Assembly (NCBI GenBank): GCA_029265405.1
Contig: JAJUJI010000005.1
Span: forward strand, 1-64,000
Origin: Clostridiales bacterium
GTDB taxonomy: Bacteria > Bacillota > Clostridia > Oscillospirales > Oscillospiraceae
Reading direction: 5' to 3'
DNA length: 64,000 nt
Numbering within the stretch: the stretch's first letter is position 1; every line of letters begins with the position of its first letter. The notes under the pieces are model-generated. The model made no database searches. It worked only from the letters and a program-made list of their open reading frames with translations, and was not told the origin of the DNA. The position numbers were made by a program, and so were the translations under genes. Of this stretch, positions 1 through 7,497 are shown piece after piece.

Positions 1-61
1 CCCGCTTCGTTGTTCGTTTCCGAAGGCTGTATTCCATATCGCTGAAGCTCTGCTGACTCAT
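1..61 (-). CDS. IS5-family transposase, N-terminal start only (cut by window edge)
   Basis: Reading leftwards from an ATG at 59-61, the first 20 codons give MSQQSFSDMEYSLRKRTTKR and continue off the left edge. This opening (M-x-Q-Q-x-F-S-D-x-E-Y-x-x-R-x-R-x-T-K-R) resembles the start of IS5-type DDE transposases as I remember them. A GGCGGTGGCGGA stretch lies just upstream of the ATG. A short upstream frame starts at 111 and ends in an ATGA overlap with this start. Only 20 residues are visible, so no catalytic residue can be checked. Confidence 0.5.
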   Translation of the reverse strand, partial: MSQQSFSDMEYSLRKRTTKR

Positions 62-138
62 TCCGCCACCGCCTGCGCTTTTTCTTCTATTTTACCATAC
101 TTGGGTTTCATTGTACGATTAAATCAGCGGTTCCTTAG
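1..138 (-). mobile_element. Right edge of an insertion sequence (probable IS5 family)
   Basis: The transposase start at 61 sits close to a likely element end. The AT-rich stretch at about 112-134 ends in GCGGTTCC and is followed by TTAG at 135-138, after which base composition turns GC-rich. IS5 elements often duplicate a YTAR-like target, so TTAG could be the target duplication. The other end is outside the window and no inverted repeat can be compared. Confidence 0.35.
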
Positions 139-192
139 AACGGAGCGCCGCCGGCCTGCCGGCCCTGCGGCCCCCGCCTGAGGCAAGGCGGA

Positions 193-230
193 GGCAAAGC
201 CGCCTCCCCTTCCGGGGAGGCGGCTTTGCC
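193..230 (-). terminator. Hairpin after the amt-glnB pair
   Basis: A perfect 17-bp inverted repeat (193-209 and 214-230, loop TTCC) lies 8 bases beyond the P-II stop codon. No good T-run follows on the minus strand, so it may slow or end transcription or protect the 3' end. Its CTCCCC/GGGGAG core recurs in other intergenic hairpins of this window. Confidence 0.5.
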
Positions 231-238
231 CGCTCCTA

Positions 239-580
239 TCAGATAGCCTTTTCGTCGCGCTCGCCGGTGCGTATCCTGACCACCCGCTCGACGTTGTAGA
301 CGAAGATTTTCCCGTCGCCTATCTCGCCGCTGCGCGCGTGCCTGACTATGGCGTCGATAACCGCCTCCACGTCCTCGTCCCTCACGACTATGTCTATGGA
401 CACCTTGGGAATCAGGTCCACCTGGAATTTTTCGCCGCGCCAGGACTGGGTTATCCCGCCCTGGGTGCCCTGCCCGGTCAGCTCGCTTATCATCAGGCCG
501 CCGTAGAAGGGCAGCTTTTTGAGCGCCTCGCGCACCTCGTCCAGCTTATCCGGCTGGATTACCGCCTTGACCTGCTTCAT
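239..580 (-). CDS. P-II family nitrogen regulatory protein
   Basis: This 113-residue protein has the usual length of a P-II trimer subunit. These proteins sense ATP/ADP and 2-oxoglutarate and block Amt channels through their T-loop. The T-loop is visible at residues 41-59 (GGITQSWRGEKFQVDLIPK) and the conserved GDGKIFV segment lies near residue 88. Position 52, which aligns with the Tyr-51 uridylylation site of enteric GlnB/GlnK, is Phe, so control by uridylylation is unlikely. The start has a strong GGGAGG site. The gene begins 3 bases after the ammonium transporter stop, so the two are co-transcribed and P-II probably gates that transporter. Confidence 0.93.
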   Translation of the reverse strand: MKQVKAVIQPDKLDEVREALKKLPFYGGLMISELTGQGTQGGITQSWRGEKFQVDLIPKVSIDIVVRDEDVEAVIDAIVRHARSGEIGDGKIFVYNVERVVRIRTGERDEKAI

Positions 581-583
581 GCC

Positions 584-1951
584 TTACCTCCCCTTTCCGG
601 CGGACACGGCCGCCCTGTGCGAATCCACGTTTATGTCCTGCGAAATGTGGGAATAGTTGGTCCTCGCCGTCACGAAGTCGGGATAGGCCAGGTTGCCGTG
701 CTCGCCTATGTCGAGCCCCGCGACCTCCTCATGCACAGACACGCGCAGCCCCACCGTCGCCTTGATGGCCTTGAACACCAGCCAGGAGGCGGCGAACACG
801 AAGGCGCCGACGCAGACGACGCCGAGGGCCTGCCTGCCCAGCAGCGCCAGGCCGCCGCCGAAGAACAGCCCGTTGCCGGTAGCGACGCCGGTTATGCCGT
901 CCTCGGCGAAAAGGCCGACAAACAGGGTGCCGAGCACGCCGTTTACAAGGTGTACGGAAAGCGCGCCGACGGGGTCGTCGAGCCTGAGCCGGTCGAACAT
1001 TATGACCGCCAGCACCACGACCGCGCCCGATATGGCCCCGATAACCAGCGAGCTGCCTACGCTGACGTAGGCGCAGCAGGGCGTTATGCCCACAAGGCCG
1101 GCCAGCAGCCCGTTAATCGACATGCCCAAATCGGGCTTCCCGACGGCTATCCACGCGACTATGGTGGAGACAAGTATGCCCATGATGCCCGCCGTGTTTG
1201 TCGTCATGACTATGTGGGAGATGGCAGCGGGATCGGCCGCCATGGTTGAGCCGGGGTTGAAGCCGAACCAGCCGAGCCAGAGCACGAAGGCGCCTATTGT
1301 GGCAAGGCTCATGTTGTGCCCCGGGATGGGATGTATCTTGCCGTCCTTCGTGTATTTGCCGACGCGGGGGCCGAGAACCAGCACACCGGCCAGGGCCGCC
1401 CAGCCGCCCACCGAATGCACCACCGTGCCTCCTGCGAAGTCGAACATGCCCAGCGAGGCGAGGAAGCCGCCGCCCCAGATCCAGTGCCCCACTATCGGGT
1501 AGATGACGAGGGTCAGGACGAAGGAAAAGAGTATGAAGGACAGGTACTTTATCCTCTCGGCCACCGCGCCGGACACTATTGTCGCCGCCGTGCCGCAGAA
1601 CACGAGCTGGAAGAAGAACTTGGCCCAGAGCGGGACGCCGGTCCACGAGATGGCCGAGTACACGCCGCTGTAGGCCTCGCCGGTCGCCGGGCTGTTGTCC
1701 GCGCCGGAGGCGAAGAACAGGCCCTTGAGCCCGATAAAGCCGTTCCCGTCGCCGAACATGAGGCCCCAGCCCAGCAGCAGGAAGCCCAGGGACGAAACGG
1801 CGAACACGATGAAGTTCTTGGACAGTATGTTGACACAGTTTTTCGACCTTGCAAAGCCGCTTTCAACGGTGGCGAAGCCCAGGTTCATGAAGAACACCAG
1901 AAAGCCCGTAATCAGCACCCACAGCGTATCGAGCATTACCTTTGAATCCAT
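584..1951 (-). CDS. amt: Ammonium transporter (Amt/MEP/Rh family)
   Basis: This 455-residue multi-spanning membrane protein conducts ammonium/ammonia. Family signatures are seen, including GHWIWGGGFLASLGMFDFAGGTVVH in two parts around residue 170 (the Asp and twin-His region) and GFNPGS near 245. The in-frame reading extends to 2011, but the ATG at 1951 is chosen because GGGGGGAA lies 7 bases upstream and the extension is in the hairpin leader. It is followed by its P-II regulator. Upstream are a sigma-A promoter at 2116-2144 and an intrinsic-terminator-like hairpin at 1977-2004, which suggests control of read-through into the operon. Confidence 0.95.
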   Translation of the reverse strand: MDSKVMLDTLWVLITGFLVFFMNLGFATVESGFARSKNCVNILSKNFIVFAVSSLGFLLLGWGLMFGDGNGFIGLKGLFFASGADNSPATGEAYSGVYSAISWTGVPLWAKFFFQLVFCGTAATIVSGAVAERIKYLSFILFSFVLTLVIYPIVGHWIWGGGFLASLGMFDFAGGTVVHSVGGWAALAGVLVLGPRVGKYTKDGKIHPIPGHNMSLATIGAFVLWLGWFGFNPGSTMAADPAAISHIVMTTNTAGIMGILVSTIVAWIAVGKPDLGMSINGLLAGLVGITPCCAYVSVGSSLVIGAISGAVVVLAVIMFDRLRLDDPVGALSVHLVNGVLGTLFVGLFAEDGITGVATGNGLFFGGGLALLGRQALGVVCVGAFVFAASWLVFKAIKATVGLRVSVHEEVAGLDIGEHGNLAYPDFVTARTNYSHISQDINVDSHRAAVSAGKGR

Positions 1952-1976
1952 TTGAAATTCCCCCCTGAAACAAAAT

Positions 1977-2004
1977 AAGGACGTTTTCGGATGAAAACGT
2001 CCTT
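1977..2004 (-). terminator. Leader terminator (attenuator) ahead of amt
   Basis: On the minus strand a 12-bp perfect stem (AAGGACGTTTTC / GAAAACGTCCTT, loop ATCC) is followed by ATTTTGTTTC. It lies between the promoter and the amt ribosome site, so most transcripts would stop here unless antiterminated. A weak stem CTTG...CAAG just upstream would take bases from the terminator base. ANTAR-protein or small-ligand control is known for nitrogen genes in related bacteria. The controlling factor here is not shown. Confidence 0.6.
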
Positions 2005-2115
2005 GCTTCACACAAACAAGCTACGATATTTAATTTCCGCCTCGGAGCGCCGCGCGCTGCGCCCCGCGCTCCGGCGCACCAGCGCGCCTCGGCGACGGCG
2101 GTTTATTATACGGCG

Positions 2116-2144
2116 AATATATCATCCGGCCCTCCGGCTGTCAA
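2116..2144 (-). promoter_or_regulatory. Sigma-A promoter of amt-glnB
   Basis: The minus strand reads TTGACA (2139-2144), 17 bases, TATATT (2116-2121). Transcription would start near 2109 and give a leader of about 160 bases, GC-rich in its first half, before the amt ATG. Confidence 0.7.
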
Positions 2145-2238
2145 GGCCTTTTTTCGGGCCGGGGCCATTTTTGTGCAGCCTCAACAGCCCGGTGCCGCCT
2201 TGCGGCGCGTCCTTCGTCGCTTGCGCATAAAAGGCGCC

Positions 2239-2604
2239 TCAGAGGAACAGGTCCTCGCCTATGTCCTTCTTTTTGTCCGGGGAATCCCTGCGCTTCTCCT
2301 CGCGCCTGACCTCCCAGCTTATCAGGAAGGATATGGAGCCGTGTATGGCGACTATGCAGGCCACAAGGCCCACCTCCTCGAAGGTCCTGCACGAGATGAG
2401 GCGCAGAACCTCGCCGCTGAGCTTGAACAGCAGCGCGGCGTTGATGTATCTGGCCATGGTGAGCACAATGTGGTGCCTGTGCCGCAGCAGCCTGTAAATC
2501 GCCAGCAGCGCCCCCGCCGCTATAACGCAGAGGCACACGAAATCGAAAAACAGCGCCCCCGCCTCCAGGACAAGGGCCAGCAGGCTTTTCACGTCTTCCA
2601 GCAT
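2239..2604 (-). CDS. DUF1622 family small membrane protein
   Basis: This 121-residue protein of unknown function has three likely membrane segments (about residues 8-37, 52-66 and 77-97). The pattern 'LLFKLSGEVLRLI...EVGLVACIVAIHGSISFLISWEV' seen in pieces is typical of DUF1622, and the tail is charged (KRRDSPDKKKD). The ATG at 2604 is preceded by GGAGGAAAA and by its own promoter at 2632-2661, so the longer in-frame reading to 2910 is not used. It lies between the phage late genes and amt, reads the same way as both, and is probably a host gene. Confidence 0.75.
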   Translation of the reverse strand: MLEDVKSLLALVLEAGALFFDFVCLCVIAAGALLAIYRLLRHRHHIVLTMARYINAALLFKLSGEVLRLISCRTFEEVGLVACIVAIHGSISFLISWEVRREEKRRDSPDKKKDIGEDLFL

Positions 2605-2631
2605 TTTTCCTCCTTGCGGCTTTATGCTTGC

Positions 2632-2661
2632 ATTATAAAGCATGCCGCCCTCCCGTGTCAA
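2632..2661 (-). promoter_or_regulatory. Promoter of the DUF1622 gene
   Basis: The minus strand reads TTGACA (2656-2661), 18 bases, TATAAT (2632-2637). Both hexamers match the sigma-A consensus exactly. It marks the left limit of the phage transcription unit. Confidence 0.75.
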
Positions 2662-2672
2662 CGGCTGCGCGC

Positions 2673-3677
2673 TCAGCCGCCGCCCGCCGCGGCCCAGAGC
2701 CTGTACTCCTTCATTATCTCGGCAAAGACCGTGGGGCTCGAGTCGTAGACGCCGTATTTCCGGGCGTTGGCCGTAAGCCAGGTATAGGGCTTGCCGGAGG
2801 CGCGCATGGCCTCGAACAGCTCCTCGGCGTCCCGCTCGGTCGCGCCGGCGGAGCCGGAGCCCGCCTCCCGCTCCAGGCTTTCGCGCTTGAGCTCCAGCTC
2901 TGAGCGCCACCTTTCCACCCGGCTTTCAAGCTCCCTCTCGTCAAGGCTCCGCTCCGCCGCCCACTTGTAAAGCTCCGTCAGCTTGCCCAGCCTCTCCTGC
3001 GCAAGCTCCAAAAGGGCGTCGGCCTTCTTATAGCCGCCCTCGGCGCGCAGCTCCTCTATCTCCCGCGCGGTCTGCGCCGCCAGCTTCCGCCGCTCGGCGG
3101 CAACCAGGGCGCGCGACCTTTCCGCCGCGCCCATGATGGAGCCGTACTGCGCCAGCCCTATCCCGCCGGCGTCGCCCCGGAGCGAGGCGTAGAGCGCCGC
3201 GTTGTCCAGGGCCCTGGCCTCGTCGAGCGCTATGCGCGCCCGCTCGTCCTTATACGAGGCGGCGGCCTCCTCCTCTGCCCGCCTCAGCCTTTCGGCTGCC
3301 GCCTCGGTCTGCCGGTCTATGTTCTCCTCGGCGCTCCGGGCGGCGGCCTCGTACAGCCTTTTCAGCTCCGCCTCCGCGGCCTCGGCCGCCTTTTCGGCCA
3401 AGGAGGCGCCCTTTGCGGCGGCGGGGGCCGCCGGAGCGGCGGGAAGGGACGCGGCGGCCGCCGTTTTCGCGGCGGCGGACTTCGCCGCAGTTTCAGCCGC
3501 GAGAACCGGAGCCTGGGCCTTCGCCGCCTCCGTCTTCGCGGCCGGTGCCGCGGACTTGGCCGCCTGCGCCGCCTGCGCCGCCTTGGGCTCGGCTGCGGCG
3601 GCTTTCTCCGGCTCCGGGGCCCATTTTACCGTCGTCCTCCCGTCGTACAGCTTTTCCTTTATAAGCCTGCTCGGCAT
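2673..3677 (-). CDS. Ala/Glu-rich coiled-coil protein, last gene of phage late operon
   Basis: No family was recognised for this 334-residue protein. Residues 1-22 are basic (MPSRLIKEKLYDGR), residues 23-95 are a low-complexity Ala/Lys/Pro stretch, and residues 95-300 are long charged heptad-like helices (repeated AAERLRRAEEEAA-type runs). The C-terminus has a compact segment (ASGKPYTWLTANARKYGVY). It follows the lysis genes in the same direction with a 15-base gap. The position suggests a phage accessory or virion protein; a host-interaction factor is also possible. The start is an ATG with GGGGGAGGAAAA upstream. Confidence 0.6.
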   Translation of the reverse strand: MPSRLIKEKLYDGRTTVKWAPEPEKAAAAEPKAAQAAQAAKSAAPAAKTEAAKAQAPVLAAETAAKSAAAKTAAAASLPAAPAAPAAAKGASLAEKAAEAAEAELKRLYEAAARSAEENIDRQTEAAAERLRRAEEEAAASYKDERARIALDEARALDNAALYASLRGDAGGIGLAQYGSIMGAAERSRALVAAERRKLAAQTAREIEELRAEGGYKKADALLELAQERLGKLTELYKWAAERSLDERELESRVERWRSELELKRESLEREAGSGSAGATERDAEELFEAMRASGKPYTWLTANARKYGVYDSSPTVFAEIMKEYRLWAAAGGG

Positions 3678-3692
3678 TTTTCCTCCCCCGCT

Positions 3693-3941
3693 TTACCCGC
3701 CCAGGACCGCGTAGGCCAGCAGCGCCGCAACCGCCCAGTTTATCGCGCAGTTTATCGCGCTCTCCCAGCGCCGGGCGGGCTTTTCCTGCATGGCCTTGAG
3801 CATGGCCTTGACCTCGGCCAGGTCCTCCTGAATCCTCTCGTTCATCTGGCGCAGCAGCGCGAAGCTTATGTCCCCCTCGTGCAGCCTGCGCTCGTGCTCC
3901 GACACCTGCCGGAGCAGCTCCCTTGCCGCTTCCTCGTTCAT
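3693..3941 (-). CDS. Small phage protein with coiled coil and C-terminal membrane anchor (XhlA-like)
   Basis: This 82-residue protein has a charged helical N-terminus (residues 1-60, with repeated E/R/K) and one hydrophobic segment at the end (about residues 64-82, INWAVAALLAYAVLGG). This is the layout of XhlA/haemolysin-type phage lysis partners. Its ATG overlaps the stop of the holin-like gene by ATGA, so the two are translated together. The product probably assists lysis at the membrane. The reading that extends to 4139 overlaps the holin gene out of frame and is rejected. Confidence 0.65.
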   Translation of the reverse strand: MNEEAARELLRQVSEHERRLHEGDISFALLRQMNERIQEDLAEVKAMLKAMQEKPARRWESAINCAINWAVAALLAYAVLGG

Positions 3942-4132
3942 GCCTCGCTCTTCCTCGTGAAATAATAGGTGACCACCGCCGTGAGCACCGAGGCGAAGAG
4001 CTCCTCCGATATCCTCAGCCCGCTCCTTACGGCCAGGGCGCAGAGCGTGCCCACCAGCGCCAGGGTGACGGCGGTCTTCACCTTCAGCAGCTCGGCCGCG
4101 TTTTCCGCCAGCCTGCCTTTTCCGTTTTTCAT
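3938..4132 (-). CDS. Holin-like phage membrane protein
   Basis: The 64-residue protein has one or two hydrophobic segments (about residues 20-36, AVTLALVGTLCALAVRS, and 43-58, ELFASVLTAVVTYYF) and a basic N-terminus (MKNGKGR). Size, topology and position directly after the amidase gene fit a holin that opens the membrane for the endolysin. No named holin family was matched with certainty. It starts 4 bases after the amidase stop. Confidence 0.7.
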   Translation of the reverse strand: MKNGKGRLAENAAELLKVKTAVTLALVGTLCALAVRSGLRISEELFASVLTAVVTYYFTRKSEA

Positions 4133-4135
4133 ATA

Positions 4136-4759
4136 TCAAGCTCCGTCCTTAGTATTTTTATCGCAAAGCCTCAGCAGTCTCGCCAGCGCCGCCGCAAGCT
4201 CCGCCCTTGTGGCGCACTCGTCGGGATGGAAAAGCCCGTCGCCGCGCCCCTTCAATACGCCCGCCTCGCTGCAGGCCCTGATCTCCTCAAGCGCCCAGTG
4301 CCCCGCGGCGTCGGGAAAGGGCGGCTCCGCCGCGCCGGCAAGCTCGGCGAAGGGGAAATTCCTGCCCGGGCAGGCGGTCGCGTCGAAATCCGAGTGCCTG
4401 GCCGGCCTCATCGCCGGGTATCTCCCCAGTATGTCCGCCGCCAGCTCCGCCCCGGCCCGCCTCTGCGCCTCGGGCATGGTTTCCTCCTCGAAATTTCCCT
4501 CGAAGCAGACCCCCAGCGAGGAAAAGTTCTTCCCGAGGCAGTGGGCCCCGGCGGCGCTTTCCGGCCTGCCACGCCAGACGCGGCCCGCCTTGTCAACGAA
4601 ATAGTGGTAGCCTATGCCCAGCCAGCCCCGCGAAAGGTGCCAGCGGTGCACGTCGGCGGCCGTGCAGTCGGCGGCGGCGTGGTGGAATATGAGCGTCTCC
4701 GCGCTTTTCAGCCCCGACAGCGTCCCCGCCCAGTCCCAGGCGGTTTCGATTATTTCCAT
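4136..4759 (-). CDS. Phage endolysin: N-acetylmuramoyl-L-alanine amidase with one SLH domain
   Basis: This 207-residue protein cuts the amide bond between muramic acid and the stem peptide. Residues 20-135 form an Amidase_2 domain: IFHHAAA (zinc His near 26-27), the GIGYHYFVDKAGRVWRGRP strand and ARHSDFDATACPG (His-122, Cys-130) are seen. Residues 148-200 form a single SLH-type wall-anchoring unit (FPDAAGHWALEEIRACSEAGVLKGRGDG in two parts). An SLH unit on an endolysin is unusual and suggests it binds secondary wall polymer of its host. An AGGAGGG ribosome site precedes the ATG. It belongs to the lysis cassette with the holin-like gene downstream. Confidence 0.9.
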   Translation of the reverse strand: MEIIETAWDWAGTLSGLKSAETLIFHHAAADCTAADVHRWHLSRGWLGIGYHYFVDKAGRVWRGRPESAAGAHCLGKNFSSLGVCFEGNFEEETMPEAQRRAGAELAADILGRYPAMRPARHSDFDATACPGRNFPFAELAGAAEPPFPDAAGHWALEEIRACSEAGVLKGRGDGLFHPDECATRAELAAALARLLRLCDKNTKDGA

Positions 4760-4795
4760 TTTGCCCTCCTTTTTGTTTCCGTCCCCGGGCGGCCC

Positions 4796-5428
4796 CTACC
4801 TTTTCCCGTAAAATTTAAGCCTGAGGGCGAAGCCGAAGCTTTCGCCCTCCGCCAGCGTCACGGGCTCCGGCAGCAGCTCCCTGTACACCAGCGCCGCCAT
4901 CGAGACCGAAGCGGAGGTGGAGCCGCAGTAGAGCGGCAGGTAGATGCCGAGCTCCGTCACCGTTACCGGCGAGCCCGTCTGGTTTAACAGCGTGCGCCCC
5001 ACCCAGCAGCGCCACCAGCCGGCCGCGTCGCGGTAAGGCCTGCCGTAGCTGTAGCCGGCGTGCGCCAGCGTCGTTATGTCGCTGAGCGTATAGTCCAGCG
5101 GCGTGACGGCCTCCGTGCCGCCGCCCACTGCCAGCACCGGCCCGAGCCCGGAGGCGACGCTCATCGAGGCGAGCTCCGCCGCCCCGGAGGCCGCCGTCCA
5201 GCCGCCGCCCGGCTTTAGGCCGCAAAGCTGGGCGCTGCAATAGTAGGTGGCGCTGCTTATGCTCTCGGCCCCGAACCAGCTCATCGAGCCGGCCGTCACC
5301 GTCCCGTTGTGGCCCTTGAGGGCCCTCGAGGAGCCTCCGAAAACCGAGGGCGAGGCCGTTTCCACGCCGCCCAGCAGCCTGATTGTCTGTATGCTCTCCC
5401 AGTTTTGAAGGAACACGGCTTGCTCCAC
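4796..5428 (-). CDS. Phage tail/fibre-region protein, unknown family
   Basis: The 210-residue protein is rich in Gly, Ser, Thr and aromatic residues, with alternating beta-like patterns (for example ALVYRELLPEPVTLAEGESF) and no membrane segment. It is in the late operon directly after the LamG-like protein (4-base gap) and before the endolysin. The C-terminal part resembles the final strands of tail appendage proteins. A receptor-binding or baseplate-decorating role is inferred from position only. Confidence 0.6.
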   Translation of the reverse strand: MEQAVFLQNWESIQTIRLLGGVETASPSVFGGSSRALKGHNGTVTAGSMSWFGAESISSATYYCSAQLCGLKPGGGWTAASGAAELASMSVASGLGPVLAVGGGTEAVTPLDYTLSDITTLAHAGYSYGRPYRDAAGWWRCWVGRTLLNQTGSPVTVTELGIYLPLYCGSTSASVSMAALVYRELLPEPVTLAEGESFGFALRLKFYGKR

Positions 5429-5432
5429 CCCC

Positions 5433-6332
5433 CTATCCGCAGTCGAAGGCGCCGCTGCCGGCGTTGCCGTAAAAGACGCCGTTTGCCTCGTCGTAGAGCC
5501 CGGCGGCCCCGTCGGAAACCCTCACGCAGGGCACGAAGCGCCGCACCAGCGCGGAGGACTCCCAGATAGAGCAGGAATACAGCCTCATGCGCGCCCTGTA
5601 CATGCTGCTGGAAACCGAGTAGTTCTGCCAGAAAAGGTACATGGTGACGGGCGTCGTGTAGCTGTAGGAGCTGAGCGTCTTTACCAGCACGTCGTTGATG
5701 TAGGTCTTTGTCTTGTTTATGTAAACCTTATACGGCGTGAGCGGCGTAAAGGAGTACTGGATGTCGGAATAGACGCTGGTTCCGTTCTGCACGTTGCATT
5801 TTGCCGAGCCGGAGGCGTAGACGTCGAACAGGAAGGCCTTTATCATATCCTGCTGGCAGGCCCCTATGACGCCCCACCAGCCTGAGGGGTAGGTGTTGAG
5901 CGTGGCGAACACGAGCTCCGCCGAGGTGTTGCCGGAGCCGTACACGCCCGTGTCTATGTACTGCGTGCCGGAGGACTGTATGTACTCCCGCTGGGAGTAA
6001 TACGTCCCGTCAAGCGCGGCGGAGACCGTTACCTCCACGTCGCCGACCGCCGGCGGCAGGCTTAGTATGCCGGTATTCCTGTCCCAGGCGTAGTCCGTTC
6101 CCTGCGCGAGCGGCGCGCCCCTCATCGATACCGCCACGCTCTCCGGCAGGGCGAAATTCGTTTTCGGCACGTACTGTACAGCCGCCGCCCTGCCCCAGTC
6201 CAGCGCGCCGTCGGAAAGCGACACGCAGCCCAGAAGCCTTTCCTTAAGCAGGCAGGCCGCCCCGCCCGCCGCCCCCGCCGCGCCGGAGGCCCCTCCGGCG
6301 GCGGCCAGTGCGTTGGTCCTCATGCAGCCCAT
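5433..6332 (-). CDS. Phage tail appendage protein with LamG-like (concanavalin-fold) domain
   Basis: In this 299-residue protein, residues 110-299 carry a pattern I know from many gut phage and surface proteins: YIQSSGTQYIDTGV at about 118, then MYRARMRLYSCSIWESSALVRRFVPC and a closing GLYDEANGVFYGNAGSGAF. This is the LamG/jellyroll sugar-binding type. The first 30 residues are Ala/Gly-rich. Its start overlaps the last base of the preceding tail gene's stop. It probably forms part of the receptor-binding apparatus. Confidence 0.7.
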   Translation of the reverse strand: MGCMRTNALAAAGGASGAAGAAGGAACLLKERLLGCVSLSDGALDWGRAAAVQYVPKTNFALPESVAVSMRGAPLAQGTDYAWDRNTGILSLPPAVGDVEVTVSAALDGTYYSQREYIQSSGTQYIDTGVYGSGNTSAELVFATLNTYPSGWWGVIGACQQDMIKAFLFDVYASGSAKCNVQNGTSVYSDIQYSFTPLTPYKVYINKTKTYINDVLVKTLSSYSYTTPVTMYLFWQNYSVSSSMYRARMRLYSCSIWESSALVRRFVPCVRVSDGAAGLYDEANGVFYGNAGSGAFDCG

Positions 6333-7441
6333 CAGAACACCGCCCTTACCTGCAATATATGCACCGTCCCGCCCGGCGGCGAGGCCGCGTAAATCGTGAC
6401 CTTGCCCGCCCCCGCGATTGCCACTGGTGACAAGTCGTATTGCTTTACATCGTCCGGATGGAAGATCACCTCGCCGCCCATGCCCTCGGAGGCCCCCGGC
6501 GCGGCCACCTCGGCCCCGTAAGGGTAGGACTCCCAGGTCCCGTCCGGCTGCCAGGCCGAGGCCGGCACCGAAAGGCCGGAGTAAACCAGCGCCGCCTGCA
6601 CCGCTCCGCTGGCCCCGCCGAGGCTCTTTTTAACGTTTCCTCCGTTGTCCAGCTCCAGCGAAACTGCCGCTCCGCTTCCTTCCGTGTAATATTTTATGCG
6701 CAGCCCGCTTGTATCTTTATAAATATAAGCCTTTCCGTTCTCGCCCGAGCCCGTGCCCGCCCCCAGCGCCAGCACGGGGACGACGGCCGTCCCGCCGCCG
6801 GAGAGGGGCATTTCCCTGAACTCGAAGGCCATCTTCGTAAGCTCCGCATAGTCGTAGGCCTGGGCGGGATAGGGCGTTTCCGCCGTCGTGAGCTGGGTGC
6901 GGCTCTCGTCCGTCCACCAGTAGAGCTGCCCTGCGTAGCTCATCTGGGAGTGCGAGGAGCCGTCCGTCGAGGCCGTGACGAAGCGTATGACCTCGTCGTG
7001 TATGTCGAGGTAGTGTAAAGCATTTTTATTTGACATCAAAAAACGCCGCGCGCGGTCGAAGTCTGTGCGCAGGCGGTTGACCATGAGGTCGGCTATCCAG
7101 CCGTAGTTGACGTAGAGCTCGTTTGTTATGAAGGTGTTGGTTATGTTTTGGGCCTCGCCTATATTTACCGTGCAGGAGGCGAGCGTTGCGGAGCCGAGCT
7201 TGAGGGCGACGGTTAGGGTGCCGTCGCCGTTGTTCGAGGCCGTCATTGAAAGGCCCGCCTTGGGAACCTTGGAGGCCAGCGCCGCGTCCAGCTCCTCGGT
7301 GAGCGTGCCGTTTATATAGCTCTGCATCTGGGTGTGCAGCTCCTGCAGGTCGGCGCGGACGCGGTCCTCGCTTTCCTCGTAGGTCGGGAAGTCGTCGCTG
7401 TCCGTCCAGCTTTTTGTGAAATACTGCTTAGTCAATGCCAT
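6332..7441 (-). CDS. Phage tail fibre-like protein
   Basis: This 369-residue protein begins MALTKQYFTKSWTDSDDFPTYE (seen in parts), followed by a helical stretch (residues 25-55) and long beta-rich, Gly/Ser/Thr-rich sequence. The N-terminal type is common in tail-fibre and baseplate-attached proteins of gut phages. It probably attaches the distal fibre or jellyroll protein encoded next. No enzyme motif is visible. It is separated by 56 bases from the large structural gene upstream. Confidence 0.65.
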   Translation of the reverse strand: MALTKQYFTKSWTDSDDFPTYEESEDRVRADLQELHTQMQSYINGTLTEELDAALASKVPKAGLSMTASNNGDGTLTVALKLGSATLASCTVNIGEAQNITNTFITNELYVNYGWIADLMVNRLRTDFDRARRFLMSNKNALHYLDIHDEVIRFVTASTDGSSHSQMSYAGQLYWWTDESRTQLTTAETPYPAQAYDYAELTKMAFEFREMPLSGGGTAVVPVLALGAGTGSGENGKAYIYKDTSGLRIKYYTEGSGAAVSLELDNGGNVKKSLGGASGAVQAALVYSGLSVPASAWQPDGTWESYPYGAEVAAPGASEGMGGEVIFHPDDVKQYDLSPVAIAGAGKVTIYAASPPGGTVHILQVRAVF

Positions 7442-7497
7442 TTTGCTTCACTCCGTTGCAATGTGCGCGCGCCCTCCGCGCAGCGCGGGCGCGCGCC

